From contig JAKJHU010000367.1 of NCBI GenBank assembly GCA_022316685.1, forward strand, positions 1-64,000: a DNA stretch of 64,000 nt, written 5' to 3'. Below are positions 33,760 to 44,361 of the stretch, one piece after another. This DNA is from Progne subis subis (taxonomy: Eukaryota > Chordata > Aves > Passeriformes > Hirundinidae). The position numbers were made by a program, and so were the translations under genes. The stretch's first letter is position 1. Each line of letters opens with the position of its first letter. The notes below the pieces were generated by a model. That model was not told the DNA's origin. It was given only the letters and a program-made list of their open reading frames with translations, and did not search any database.

Positions 33760-34074
33760 GCTCATTTGTGGATGGGCTCTGCCCCAGCCCACAGAGTGTG
33801 ACCTCAGCCCTGACTCTGTCAGAAGCACTGTGCCTGAGCCCTGCAAAGCCTAAAGGTTACCTGTGCCACCCTGGCTCTGTCAGCCCCTGGGGCAGGGAAG
33901 GGAAAGGCCAGAGAAGGGGCTGGCTTTGGCTGCTGGATGTGGGCTCCGGCAGAGACAATGAGGAGTCAAGGGAGTGGATGGAGTCCAGTGAGCAGCTCCA
34001 TCTCCCCATGCGATCCTGGAAAGATTTGGATGGGAAGAGCTCTGCAGTGCTCATCTCATCCAAACCCCTGCGAT

Positions 34075-34180
34075 GAACAGGGATATCTTTCACCATATCA
34101 GGTTGTTCAGAGCCCTGTCCCAGCTGGACTTGAATGTTTCCAGGGATGGGGCTTTGACCACCTCCCTGGAAACCTTTCCT
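34075..34180 (-). mobile_element. CR1 fragment inside duplicon copy B
   Basis: Reverse complement of the CR1 piece at 20985-21075 ('atatcaggttgttcagagcc', 'cagctggacttgaatg'). Confidence 0.7.
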
Positions 34181-34299
34181 GGTCTATCACCAACCTCATC
34201 AAAATTTTCTTTCTTATCTCTTCTAGTCTGAACCTCCCTTCCTTTAGTTTAAAACCACCACCCTTTGTCAGACTGGACAGGTCCCACTAAAACCTTCGT

Positions 34300-34930
34300 C
34301 CACCATTGCATTTCCAATCAGCAGGGTTTCCATGGCAATTCCATGACAGGTGACCCAGGTGTGGTGTCCCAGGGAGGGCTGCCATGGAAGCAATGCCCAG
34401 CACTGCCCCTTTCTGTCTGGCTGAGCTGGCCTTTGGCCCTGGCAGTGGCGTTTGCTGCTGGTTCCGTGGCGCCTGAGCAGCCAGCACGGCACAGGGCGGG
34501 TGGCCGTGGCACAAGCCCCCAGCAAGGGATCCCCTCTGGCTCTGGGCACTGACACCAGCCCTGAGCAAGGGACCCAAAGCAGGTTTCCATGGCTCCCAAC
34601 TATCACAAGGGGTCCAGGCCTTGGCTGCCACGGCACCAAACCAAGGAACGGGTCCCTGTGGCCGCTGCCGTGACACCTGAGGGCATCAACGAGTGTCAGT
34701 GCAATTGTACCTGGAACAGCCCCGGCACTGCTTTGTCCTCAGGGTTGCCATGGCAGCCCAGGACAGCAACAGCTCTGCATGCAAGTGGCCATGGAACCTG
34801 GCTGCAGAAATGGATCCTTGGGGTGCTTTCCAAGGAAACTTGATCTGATGAGGTTTGCCATGGCACCCAAACCCAGCAGTGGGGTCAGTGCAGTGTCCAT
34901 GGCCACAGCCCCTTGCAATGGCCCAGGGCA
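34300..34930. repeat. CCATGG-rich degenerate repeat in duplicon
   Basis: About ten 'ccatgg' or 'gccatgg' words occur at irregular 40-70 base intervals with surrounding 'caacc', 'gcaattcc' or 'aacctg'. It resembles a worn-down version of the ordered 41-bp minisatellite at 54271-54545. The same zone is present reversed at 51530-52110. Confidence 0.5.
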
Positions 34931-36073
34931 GGTTGAGATGATGATCCACCCTCACTCCTGGCCCAGGGCAGGGCTGCAGGGCCCTTCCCCACAGCTTGTC
35001 TGCACACAAGCACTTCCAGGGCTCTCTACATTTCCCTTCCCCTCTCTCTTGGCTCTCTCACACACCTCCCAACAACCCACCTGGAGCTTTGAGCTGCAAG
35101 GAGTTCAAAGCTTGTCTGTCCTTCAGGAGCTGGTCTAATTCTGCCTTCAGCTACCTCTGGATTTGTGTTCATTGGAGAACTTCCTGTGTCTCTAAAACAT
35201 TCCTTGCATGGTTCTGCCTTGGGGAGGGGCAACCTCCATGGTGGCACCTTGGCCTTGGCACACACTTGGGGAGATTGTCTGAAACTCAAGAGTTTTAGAT
35301 TGCTAAAAAAGGAAGAAAGCTCCTCTTTGATTGCGTGCAGTCAGTTTTCTGAGCAAAGCAGGTCCCAGGTGACAGAAGAGATACAGGATGGGGTTGGGGA
35401 ATGTGGAGCAAGGTTGTCCACACTGGGTCCAACCTCAAGGCACAGCTTCTCTGACCAGGCCAGACCTCCTTGGGAGAGACCCTGGATCAGTATCAATTAC
35501 AGAATGGTGCAACCACCTCTGCTCTAAAGAGAAAAATACCCTTTGAAAATAGGAATGTGGGTTTATTAGTAGCTCTTTGAAATATTTCTCCATAACTCTA
35601 GGAAAAAAGACTTCCTAGTGAACTGCATCAGACCAGAGGGAAATCAAGGCATGGCTGTGGTTTGTCAGGACTTGCTTGATCCTAATGAGCCCTGTGGTGC
35701 ATTTGGTGTAGAGCCCTGGAATCTCAGGGCCTGAGAGGACGTTGCACAAACCTTTCCAAGAGTCAAAGTGAGAAGAAAAACCCAAAGTGTTTTGAGGCAT
35801 TAATTGGGTCCCACTAAGGTCCATCCCCAACACGGGCTCCTCATGGACTCCTTGAAGGAGAGAACTGGAGGCCAGGATTTCACATAAAACACTCAAATAC
35901 TCAGTGTAGGAAGGAAAATCCAAAGTATCTTAAACACCTTGAGTATCTCAAAGCATTAATGAGCCCCATGAGTGTTGTTACTGGCTAAGAATCTCAAGGG
36001 GCTAATTAAAGCAGATGATTGGGGCCATGATTGCACAGTCTTTCTCACAATCAGTTTTAAAAGGGAAACACTC

Positions 36074-36188
36074 TGTGTCGGGTTCCGTCTCCGCTCCGGG
36101 CGGGAAATGACCTCTGGCTAGCTCGGGTCAACACAGCCACAAATGTTTCCAGTTCGGATGGCACACAGGCTATCACCTGCTGGATCAG
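36074..36188 (-). mobile_element. Older LTR, left piece (interrupted by the ERVL provirus)
   Basis: Starts TGTGTCGGG. Its right-hand piece is at 42870-43282 and ends CTGACACA, so the two outer ends are inverted repeats of each other. Removing the provirus gives a continuous 'ctggatcagcttctcgg'. The orientation is minus, judged by TATA and polyA signals in the right piece. AAACAC occurs outside both ends (36066-36071 and 43283-43288), with a 2-base offset on the left. Confidence 0.65.
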
Positions 36189-36850
36189 TGTCCTAGGGTA
36201 ACTTTATGGTGCTTGTATCCCCAATCGTCTGTTCTGTTTGTGCTATATATTGAGTCCTGTGCCTTTAAGACTGGTTCTAAGAGCAAGGAGAAGCGCGGAG
36301 TTTGTTTTGAGAACACTGCCTGACTCCTCCACATTCTTCTCCGGACGGGGTGTTCTGCGGAGGCTTGGAGAGACTGCAGGACAGAGATCTTTTTGCTTTT
36401 AGTTAGTTTCAGCTAGCTAGGGCAGAGAAGTTCCCTGGACTGTTTTTTTTATTTCTTTTTTCTTCGAACTGTTTAAACCTGCTCTGGACTGAAAACCCAG
36501 GGGAGCACTGGGGGCTGCACCTGCGGCCCACTGGGGCCTGGACCTCGGCATTTTCCAGCAGCGCCGGAGGGACTGGGACTGATGAGAGACTGAGAGAGAG
36601 CCGAGCTCCACCCACGGCAAGGACTTTCTCAATTTGCCATCTCACTCCAGAACAAGAGGTTTTATTGTTTCATATTATTCATTCTTTATACTTGTATGCA
36701 CTTTATTTGTTTAGTAAAATAGTTTTTTCCACTTTTCTCCGCAAACGGGTTTTTTTTTCGGACTGTTTGGAGGGAGGGGCCACTTGGGTTTGCTTCCCAG
36801 AGGGATCCTATACAGGGGTTTTCCCCCAAATTTGTCTCCAAACCAGGACA
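36189..36850 (+). mobile_element. 5' LTR of ERVL-like provirus
   Basis: 662 bp, TGTCCTAGGG to ACCAGGACA. A TATA-like GCTATATATTG is at 36242-36252. Where element A has AATAAA, this LTR has AGTAAA at about 36713, so the polyA signal is non-canonical. The primer-binding site is uncertain: the first candidate TGG is 11 bases downstream, in 'attggtgcctactgcgggg', and I cannot match it to a tRNA with confidence. Confidence 0.9.
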
Positions 36851-36957
36851 TACCCTTAATTGGTGCCTACTGCGGGGCAAAAGAGAGTGGAAAAAACTTG
36901 TTTTGATTACTATTAACTGCATTTTTTGTTGTCCTTTGGGTAGGGATTAAACAGACA

Positions 36958-38859
36958 GTGGCCATGTTGCTTCTTGAAGTCCTAATGTCTCTTAGAATAG
37001 AGTCTTTTCTGCATTTCTGTTTCCAAGGCTTTTTTGAGGTCTTAATACCTTTCTGGTCCCTAGGTTTGTTTTCCTACCCAGAAATAGCTCCAATATTGTC
37101 CTTAACATACAGCTTTTACACTAGGGATGCACAAATTAGAATAGTTATTTTGCTGGGTTTGGTGATTATGGTTTACAAGAAGCTTATAAAGATACTGGAG
37201 TTTGTTCTGGGTATGTTCAGTTTATGGTTTTTTCGTCCTACCCTGCGTCCTAGTTCCAGTAGCATGTTTTGGGGATTTATCAATAATTGCACCCAGTTTG
37301 TTAGAGGAGGAGTAGGGGATGAGGCTCTTCAGCCTCTTTTTTCTTTCTTCTCTTTTGAGTCAGTTACATCACTTTTGGAGAATGTTCAGGGTCTCCTGAA
37401 TGTTAAAGACCCCACCTCCCTGGTATTTCACCTGGTGACTTCCCTCTATATGGCTTATAGCCTTTCTAGAATGAGTCACACACTGCTAAACACTGTAGGG
37501 CAGCAGATAGAGGCAAGGGAGCAGGGAGATAAATCAGTCACTCAGGCTGCAGCCAACCCCACAGCTATTCAGGCTGCAGCTAAACCAGACAGTGAGGCTA
37601 AGACACCGGCAGTTGCTGCAGTAAAGAAGGGAAAGAAGCACACGGAAAAAACCGATCGACCAGTAGATGATGATTCAGGTGAAGGATCCTCAGTGCCTCC
37701 TGACACCCAGTCAGGAGTCAAACCACCTGACACACAATCAGAAGCTGAAGCAACTGATGATACACAGTCAGAAGCTGAACCAACTGATACGAAATCGGAA
37801 GCCCAACCAACTGGTACAAGATCGGGAGTCCAACCAACTAGCACACGATCAGAAGCCCAACCAGCTGCTACAAGATCAGGAGCCCAACCAACTGCTACAA
37901 CATCAAGAGCCCAACCAACTGCTACAAGATCAGGAGCCCGACCAACTGCTACAAAATCAGGAGATACTATTGAGTCCTTTTCCCTGAAGGACCTTCGTGG
38001 CCTAAGAAAGGATTATACTCGACGACCTGACGAATCTATAATTAGTTGGTTAGTCCGTCTTTGGGATGCTGCAGGCGAGGCTACAATACTGGATGGCACT
38101 GAAGCGAGACATCTTGGATCCCTATCACATGATCCAGTTATTGACCAAGAAATGATGAGGGAGGCTAGTCCTTGCAGTCTCTGGGAACGGGTCTTGAGAA
38201 GCGTGGCACAAAGATATCTGTGTGCCGACGATCTCTATCTGCAGCAAACTCAGTGGAAAACCATTCAACAAGGGATTCAGCGCTTGAGAGAAATGGCAGT
38301 GGCGGAGATTGTCTTCTCAGATGACCTAAACACTAGGAACCCCGACTTGGTACCATGCACACCTGTAATGTGGCGAAAACTTGTACGACTTGGGCCACAA
38401 GAATACTCCTCTGCTTTAGCAATAATGAAGCGGGATGAGACAGAGGAGACTGTGCTTGATATGGCGAAGAAGCTGCGAACATATGCAGATGCCGTGCATG
38501 GTCCAACACATGCAAGAATCGCAGCTTTGGAAACACAGGTGCGGGGATTAGCAGACAAGGTGGAGGAGAATCTCAAAGAACTCAAGGAGAACATTCTCCA
38601 GATCTCTGCAGTACAAGTTAGGGGCTCTGGCACCACACGCAAACGTTCCCTAGATAGAGAGGGAAAAGGCATCCCACGGGCTAAGCTGTGGGTCCTCCTG
38701 CGTGAATGTGGAGAAAACATGAAAAGATGGGATGGAGAATCTACTGATGCTATGACACAACGGCTGCATGAATTGTTGGATGGCAAGACTGTGAGAGGAA
38801 GTTCTAGCAAGAAGGAAGCAGCTCCGGTTACGCAGGGAAATAAGGATAATCAGGCTTAG
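36958..38859 (+). CDS. gag: ERVL-like gag, open frame of 633 codons
   Basis: The frame is open from before 36958 (the first listed codon is GTG; the first ATG is at 36964) to TAG 38857-38859. Residues 1-110 contain two or three strongly hydrophobic stretches (for example IVILLGLVIMVY). Residues 180-240 are Ala/Lys-rich. From about residue 248 to 340 there are about ten tandem 9-residue units such as TRSEAQPTA. The following 250 residues are helical-looking and capsid-like, with FSLKDLRGLRKDYTRRPDES at their start. Near residue 535 a heptad-like LADKVEENLKELKENI segment may be a coiled coil. No CCHC zinc knuckle is visible. Gag is intact while pol is broken. Assignment rests on position and on the linked pol, not on a domain match. 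Confidence 0.75.
   Translation: MAMLLLEVLMSLRIESFLHFCFQGFFEVLIPFWSLGLFSYPEIAPILSLTYSFYTRDAQIRIVILLGLVIMVYKKLIKILEFVLGMFSLWFFRPTLRPSSSSMFWGFINNCTQFVRGGVGDEALQPLFSFFSFESVTSLLENVQGLLNVKDPTSLVFHLVTSLYMAYSLSRMSHTLLNTVGQQIEAREQGDKSVTQAAANPTAIQAAAKPDSEAKTPAVAAVKKGKKHTEKTDRPVDDDSGEGSSVPPDTQSGVKPPDTQSEAEATDDTQSEAEPTDTKSEAQPTGTRSGVQPTSTRSEAQPAATRSGAQPTATTSRAQPTATRSGARPTATKSGDTIESFSLKDLRGLRKDYTRRPDESIISWLVRLWDAAGEATILDGTEARHLGSLSHDPVIDQEMMREASPCSLWERVLRSVAQRYLCADDLYLQQTQWKTIQQGIQRLREMAVAEIVFSDDLNTRNPDLVPCTPVMWRKLVRLGPQEYSSALAIMKRDETEETVLDMAKKLRTYADAVHGPTHARIAALETQVRGLADKVEENLKELKENILQISAVQVRGSGTTRKRSLDREGKGIPRAKLWVLLRECGENMKRWDGESTDAMTQRLHELLDGKTVRGSSSKKEAAPVTQGNKDNQA
38857..38859 (+). other. In-frame gag stop codon, candidate readthrough site
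   Basis: TAG separates gag from pro-pol, which continues in the same frame without a new ATG close by. Context is GCT TAG AGG GGC. Same-frame UAG readthrough is how gammaretroviruses express pol. Here it is inferred only from frame and spacing. Confidence 0.45.
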
Positions 38860-41800
38860 AGGGGCCCTGCCTCTAGCCAGGGAGAGGCTAGGGAAAACCG
38901 TGTTTTTTGGACTGTGTGGATTCGTTGGCCTGGCACATCAGAACCACAAAAATATGAGGCCTTAGTTGACACTGGTGCACAGTGCACATTACTCCCATCA
39001 AGACATGTGGGGGAAGAATCTGTTTCCATTGCTGGGGTGACAGGGGGCTCACAAGATTTTACTTTGGTGGAAGCTGATGTGAGCCTGACTGGAAATGAGT
39101 GGAAGAGACACCCTATGGTGACTGGCCCAGAGGCTCCATGCATTTTGGGCATAGACTTCCTCCGAAATGGGTATTTCAAAGACCCGAAGGGATTTAGGTG
39201 GGCATTCGGGATAGCAGCTGTAGAGACGGGGGATGTTAAGCAGTTGAATACCTTGCCTGGACTATCAGAGAACCCATCTGCTGTAGGTCTTCTGAAGGTG
39301 GAAGAGCAACAAGTGCCAATTGCCACTTCAACAGTGCATCGCCGACAGTACAGAACAACTCGAGATGCTGTGATCCCCATCCACAAGATGATCCGTGAGC
39401 TGGAGACCCAAGGGGTGGTCAGCAAAACCCACTCACCCTTCAACAGCCCCATCTGGCCTGTGCGCAAGTCTGACGGAGAATGGAGATTGACTGTGGACTA
39501 CCGTGCCTTGAACGAAGTGACTCCACCACTGAGTGCTGCTGTGCCGGACATGCTGGAACTCCAGTACGAGCTGGAGTCCAAGGCAGCAAAATGGTATGCC
39601 ACAATTGACATTGCTAACGCATTTTTCTCCATTCCTCTGGCTGCAGAATGCAGGCCTCAGTTTGCTTTCACCTGGAGGGGCGTGCAGTACACCTGGAACC
39701 GATTGCCCCAGGGGTGGAAACACAGCCCCACCATCTGCCATGGACTGATTCAGGCTGCACTGGAAAAGGGTGAGGCTCCGGAACATCTACAGTACATTGA
39801 TGACATCATTGTGTGGGGGAACATGGCAATGGAAGTGTTTGAGAAAGGAGAGAAGATCATCCAGATTCTCCTGAAGGCTGGCTTTGCTATCAAGAAGAGC
39901 AAAGTTAAGGGACCTGCTCGAGAGATCCAGTTTCTAGGAATAAAGTGGCAAGATGGAAGGCGTCAGATTCCCACTGAAGTCATCAACAAAATCACAGCAA
40001 TGTGTCCACCAACCAACAAAAAGGAAACACAAGCTTTCCTAGGCACCATAGGTTTCTGGAGGATGCACATTCCTGAGTACAGCCAGATTGTGAGCCCTCT
40101 CTACCTGGTCACCCGCAAGAAGAATGATTTCCACTGGGGCCCTGAACAGCAACAAGCCTTTGCCCAGATCAAGCAGGAGATCGCTCATGCAGTAGCCCTT
40201 GGCCCAGTCAGGACGGGACCAGATGTGAAGAACGTGCTCTACTCAGCAGCCGGGAACAATGGCCTGTCCTGGAGCCTTTGGCAGAAGGTGCCCGGGGAGA
40301 CTCGGGGCCGGCCACTGGGATTCTGGAACTGAAGCTACAGAGGGTCCGAAGCCAACTACACTCCAACAGAGAAGGAAATCTTGGCCACCTATGAAGGAGT
40401 TCAAGCCGCCTCAGAAGTAGTAGGCACTGAAACACAACTCCTGCTGGCACCTCGACTACCAGTGCTGGGATGGATGTTCAAAGCAGAAGTTCCCTCTACC
40501 CACCATGCCACCAATGCCACATGGAGCAAATGGATTGCCCTCATCACTCAGCGCGCCCACATTGGAAACCCAAATCGCCCTGGGATTCTGGAAATAATTA
40601 CAAACTGTCCGAAAAGTGAAAACTTTGGTGTCACAGATGAAGAGGAGCAGGAACAAGTGACACGTGCTGAAGAAGCTCCACCATACAACCAACTGCCAGC
40701 AGAAGAAACTTGCTACGCTCTTTTCACTGATGGTTCCTGCCGCATCGTTGGGATGAAACGAAAGTGGAAAGCAGCCGTATGGAGCCCCACACGACAGGTT
40801 GCACAAGCCACTGAAGGAGAAGGTGGGTCAAGCCAACTTGCTGAACTCAAAGCTGTTCAACTGGCCCTGGACATTGCTGAAAGAGAGAAGTGGCCAAAGC
40901 TCTACCTCTACACTGATTCGTGGATGGTAGCTAATGCTCTGTGGGGATGGCTGGAGAAGTGGAAAAAGGCCAATTGGCAGTGCAGGGGAAAGCCAATCTG
41001 GGCTTCAGATGAGTGGAAGGACATTGCCACTCGGGTAGAGAAGCTACCTGTCAAAGTCCGTCATGTAGATGCCCATGTCCCCAAGAGTCAGGCTAATGAG
41101 GAGCACCGAAACAATGAGCAGGTAGATCAAGCTGCAAAGATAGAGGTGTCAAAGATAGACTTAGATTGGCAACACAAGGGAGAATTGTTCCTAGCTCAAT
41201 GGGCCCATGATGTCTCAGGTCACCAGGGCAGAGATGCCACCTATAAGTGGGCACGAGACCGAGGGGTGGATCTAACCATGGACAGTATTTCTCAGGTTAT
41301 CCATGACTGTGAGACGTGTGCTACCATCAAACAGGCCAAGCGGGTGAAGCCCCTATGGTATGGTGGGTGATGGTCCAAGTATAAGTATGGGGAAGCCTGG
41401 CAGATTGACTCCATCACCCTTCCCCAAACCCGACAAGGCAAGCGCTATGTGCTGACCATGGTGGAAGCCACCACTGGATAGCTGGAGACCTACCCTGTGC
41501 CTCACGCTACTGCCCGGAACACCATCCTGGGCCTTGAAAAGCAAATCCTGTGGAGACATGGTACCCCTGAGAGGATTGAGTCAGACAATGGAACTCATTT
41601 CAAGAACAGCCTCATCAACAACTGGGCTAGGGAACATGGCATTGAGTGGGTGTACCATATCCCCTATCATGCACCAGCTTCAGGGAAGGTAGAAAGATAC
41701 AATGGACTGCTAAAAACCTCCCTGAAAGCACTGGGTGGGGGATCATTCAAAAATTGGGAGCAGCATCTAGCAAAGGCCACCTGGTTAGTTAACACCCGAG

Positions 41801-42042
41801 GTTCCACCAACCGAGCAGGCCCTGCCCAATCTGAGCCCCTACATACAGTAGATGGAGAGAAAGTCCCAGTAGTACATGTAAGAGGTTTGTTAGGGAAGAC
41901 AGTTTGGATCAATTCTGCTTCAAGTACAGAGGATCCCACCCGTGGGATTGTCTTTGCTCAGGGGCCAGGTTGCACATGGTGGGTAATGCAGAAAGATGGA
42001 ACCACACGATGTGTACCCCAGGGAGATCTGATTGTTGGGTGA
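38860..42042 (+). pseudogene. pol: ERVL-like pro-pol with three in-frame stops
   Basis: About 1060 codons in the gag frame. Protease: LVDTGAQCTLL, with the catalytic Asp at 38968. RT: LTVDYRALNEV, LPQGWKHSP and the active-site YIDD at 39793-39804. RNase H: FTDGSC near 40725, AELKAVQLAL and YTDSWM. Integrase: HQGRDATYKWARDRG plus CETC for the zinc domain, then catalytic Asp 41407 (WQIDS), Asp 41584 (SDNGTHF) and Glu 41692 (GKVERYNG). Stops are TGA 40330-40332 (between RT and RNase H, shared with element A), TGA 41368-41370 (Trp codon) and TAG 41479-41481 (Trp codon), then the natural TGA 42040-42042. There are no frameshifts. Confidence 0.9.
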
Positions 42043-42209
42043 GAACCGTGTGTAATTATCGTTGTGTGCTGAATGGTACTGAATGTATGGTACTGAATGA
42101 ATGTATGTAGCTGTATATTGCATATTGTTTTTATATAGATGTATGTGTGTGTAAAGCTAGAGTATATATTAGTTTTAGTAAATTGACAATATGGGGATAA
42201 GGGGTGGAA
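42043..42209 (+). other. Post-pol spacer and polypurine tract
   Basis: 167 bases with no env. The purine-rich 'ggggataaggggtggaa' at 42193-42209 abuts the 3' LTR and is the likely plus-strand primer site. It is conserved in element A. Confidence 0.65.
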
Positions 42210-42869
42210 TGTCCTAGGGTAACTTTATGATGCTTGTATCCCCAATCGTCTGTTCTGTTTGTGCTGTATATTGAGTCCTGTGCCTTTAAGACTGGTTCTA
42301 AGAGCAAGGAGAAGCGCAGAGTTTGTTTTGAGAACACTGCCTGTCTCCTCCACATTCTTCTCCGAACGGGGTGTTCTGCGGAGGCTTGGAGAGACTGCAG
42401 GACAGAGATCTTTTTGCTTTTAGTTAGTTTCAGCTAGCTAGGGAAGAGAAGTTCCCTGGACTGTTTTTTTTCTTTCTTTTTTCTTCGAACTGTTTAAACC
42501 TGCTCTGGACTGAAAACCCAGGGGAGCACTGGGGGCTGCACCTGTGGCCCACCGGGGCCTGGACCTTGGCATTTTCCAGCAGCACCAGAGGGACTGGGAC
42601 TGAGGAGAGACTGAGAGAGAGCTGAGCTCCACCCACGGCAAGGACTTTCTCAATTTGCCATCTCACTCCAGAACAAGAGGTTTTATTGTTTCATATTATT
42701 CATTCTTTATACTTGTATGCACTTTATTTGTTTAGTAAAATAGTTTTTTCCACTTTTCTCCACAAAGGTTTTTTTTTCGGACTGTTTGGAGGGAGGGGCC
42801 ACTTGGGTTTGCTTCCCAGAGGGATCCCATACAGGGGTTTTCCCCCAAATTTGTCTCCAAACCAGGACA
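42210..42869 (+). mobile_element. 3' LTR of ERVL-like provirus
   Basis: 660 bp, TGTCCTAGGG to ACCAGGACA. It differs from the 5' LTR by about 16 substitutions, about half of them at CpG sites intact in the 5' copy, and by two missing bases near 42768. Confidence 0.9.
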
Positions 42870-43282
42870 GTCAGCTTCTCGGTGGCAGCTGGACCAATTG
42901 TGTTGTGACAGCAACGGCAGAAGAAGAGAAAAGGCTGGCTCTCAGCTTAGCAGGTTAAAAGATGTTTATTAGCTGAAGAGCTGAGGAGCAGAGAGCTGAG
43001 CTCCGAGCTGAGAGGCTGAGAGAGTGAGAGAATCTCTCCACTACCTTATAAGTGGGGGAGGGGTTCCAGGGGGGTTACAACAAGACAACAAATCAGGGGA
43101 TTCAGGGGGTAACAAGGTGTGCCCACCCCCAAGCCTTGGACCACTAAAATCCAGAGCCAAAGGAATTTGCCCCAGGGGGACTATCACCTGAAGCCCTCTC
43201 CCTGAGATTTCACAATCTGGGAGGGACCCCTGGAGTGACAGACAGGCTGCCCCAGAGCGAGAAGGGTGGGAGGACTGACACA
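42870..43282 (-). mobile_element. Older LTR, right piece
   Basis: Continuation of 36074-36188. Read on the minus strand it has TATA-like CTTATAAGGT at about 43045 and CTAATAAACAT at about 42968, in promoter-then-polyA order. It ends CTGACACA at 43282. Between 43283 and 43408 is A/C-rich sequence I do not recognise. Confidence 0.6.
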
Positions 43283-43408
43283 AAACACCTTGTTATACGG
43301 AAAACACAAAAAGGGTTACAACATTGGGGATACAGTGAAATGAACCATAACATAAACTTCTTACAAAAACCTAATAAAACAGTTCTACACCACCACAAAA
43401 CACCAAGT

Positions 43409-43830
43409 ACCTTTAAAAACCTGAAGAACCTTGAAGCATTAATGAGCCCCACTAGGTGTCATTGCTGACAAAGCCTCTCAAGGGACTAATTGAAGCAAAT
43501 AATTGGAAGCCATCATTGCAGAAACCTCTCAGAGACTGCAAGGCAAAAGCAAAACCCAAAGTCCTTTGTAAAACCTGCAGTCCCTGGGTGCATTAAGGAG
43601 CCCCCCAGGGCCGTCCCTGGCCAAGGCTCCCCAGGGACTCCTTCCAGCATATCCTTGAGGCCACTGGGATGTCAGGGGGATGCTGAGGGCAGCACAAGGG
43701 GCTGAGAGTGCCCAGCCTTGCTGGGGCTGTGCCAGGAGGCCTCAGGGCCTCAGGACAAGGTGTCTCCTCACAGCCTTTGGTGGCACAGAGGCTGCTGTGC
43801 CCCAGGACACCAGGACTTGGCTTCCCTTTA
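43409..43830 (-). repeat. Large duplicon, copy C (partial, inverted)
   Basis: Reverse complement of about 50080-50480 ('aagcattaatgagccccact', 'caaagtcctttgtaaaacc', 'cttgaggccactgggatg', 'ggcacagaggctgctgtgcc'). It ends at about 43830, where the OR duplicon begins. Its first 110 bases also resemble the right end of copy B (35940-36050) in the same orientation. Confidence 0.75.
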
Positions 43831-43854
43831 TCCCCAACTGTCATCACTGCCTCC

Positions 43855-44361
43855 AGTTCTCTGCTCTGCCTGGGGCCTGGGGACACTTTCTCTGTCCTGT
43901 CCCTCAGTGGAACCTATTAGAATTTCAAGTAACTTTGGAGTTGGATTCTGACTTGGATTTCTTGAGAGGTTTCTTCAGCTCCCTCTCAGGGACTGATGTT
44001 CAGGGCCTCAGCACAAGCCCTGAAAGGGTCATCAAAGTCCTTGTGCTGTGTCTGTGCTGCTGAGCTGGGCCAGGCTCCTGGCACAGAGGCAGCTCCTGGC
44101 AAGGGCAGAGCTGCAGAGAGACAGCCCAAGAGCAACTTCTGAGCACAGCCCAGCAGGGCTGGGGCACTGCCTGCAGCCACCCCGGGCACAGCACACAGGC
44201 ACAGAGAGCTTCAATCACTCAGGGCTGGGAAGGAGCTGAGAAGTGACTGGGGGAGAATCACTCCCAGCCCTTGACACAGGAACCTCTGGCTGCAGGACAA
44301 GGCAGCTGCAGCTCCTGCAGTGATCTCCTAAAGCTGGAACATCCCAATGCCTACAGACTCT
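43855..44361 (+). repeat. OR duplicon 5' flank, copy 2
   Basis: Counterpart of 110-640, ending at the same noncoding exon edge. The likely splice donor is GTGAGT at 44362-44367. Confidence 0.7.

Larger units (their letters stand above)
33760..36055 (-). repeat. Large duplicon, copy B (inverted)
   Basis: Reverse complement of about 50390-53175. Landmarks in order are 'ctcatttgtggatgggctc', the CR1 piece, 'gaaagaaaattttgat' on the minus strand, the CCATGG-rich zone, 'ctggagctttgagctgc' and 'aatgagccccatgagtg'. Unlike that copy, it has no LTR between the CR1 piece and the CCATGG zone, so it preserves the empty site. Confidence 0.85.
36189..42869 (+). mobile_element. Complete ERVL-like provirus (copy B): LTR-gag-pro-pol-LTR
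   Basis: A 6.68-kb provirus with two near-identical LTRs, a gag frame without stops, a pro-pol frame with three stops, and no env. Flanking bases ATCAG (36184-36188) and GTCAG (42870-42874) look like a 5-bp target duplication with one mismatch. A 5-bp duplication is usual for class III (ERVL) elements. It is inserted in an older LTR. By hand count the two LTRs differ at about 16 positions plus a 2-base indel in 660, roughly 2.4 percent, so the insertion is fairly young. No dUTPase domain is seen after integrase. Confidence 0.9.

Noticed and set aside
36861..36878. Primer-binding site of the ERVL provirus in 'tggtgcctactgcgggg'
   Set aside because: It starts with TGG but is 11 bases from the LTR and I could not match it to a specific tRNA 3' end from memory, so I did not annotate it as a feature.
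42043..42209. Possible env gene after ERVL pol
   Set aside because: Only 167 bases separate pol from the 3' LTR, and no open frame of useful length is present. The element lacks env.
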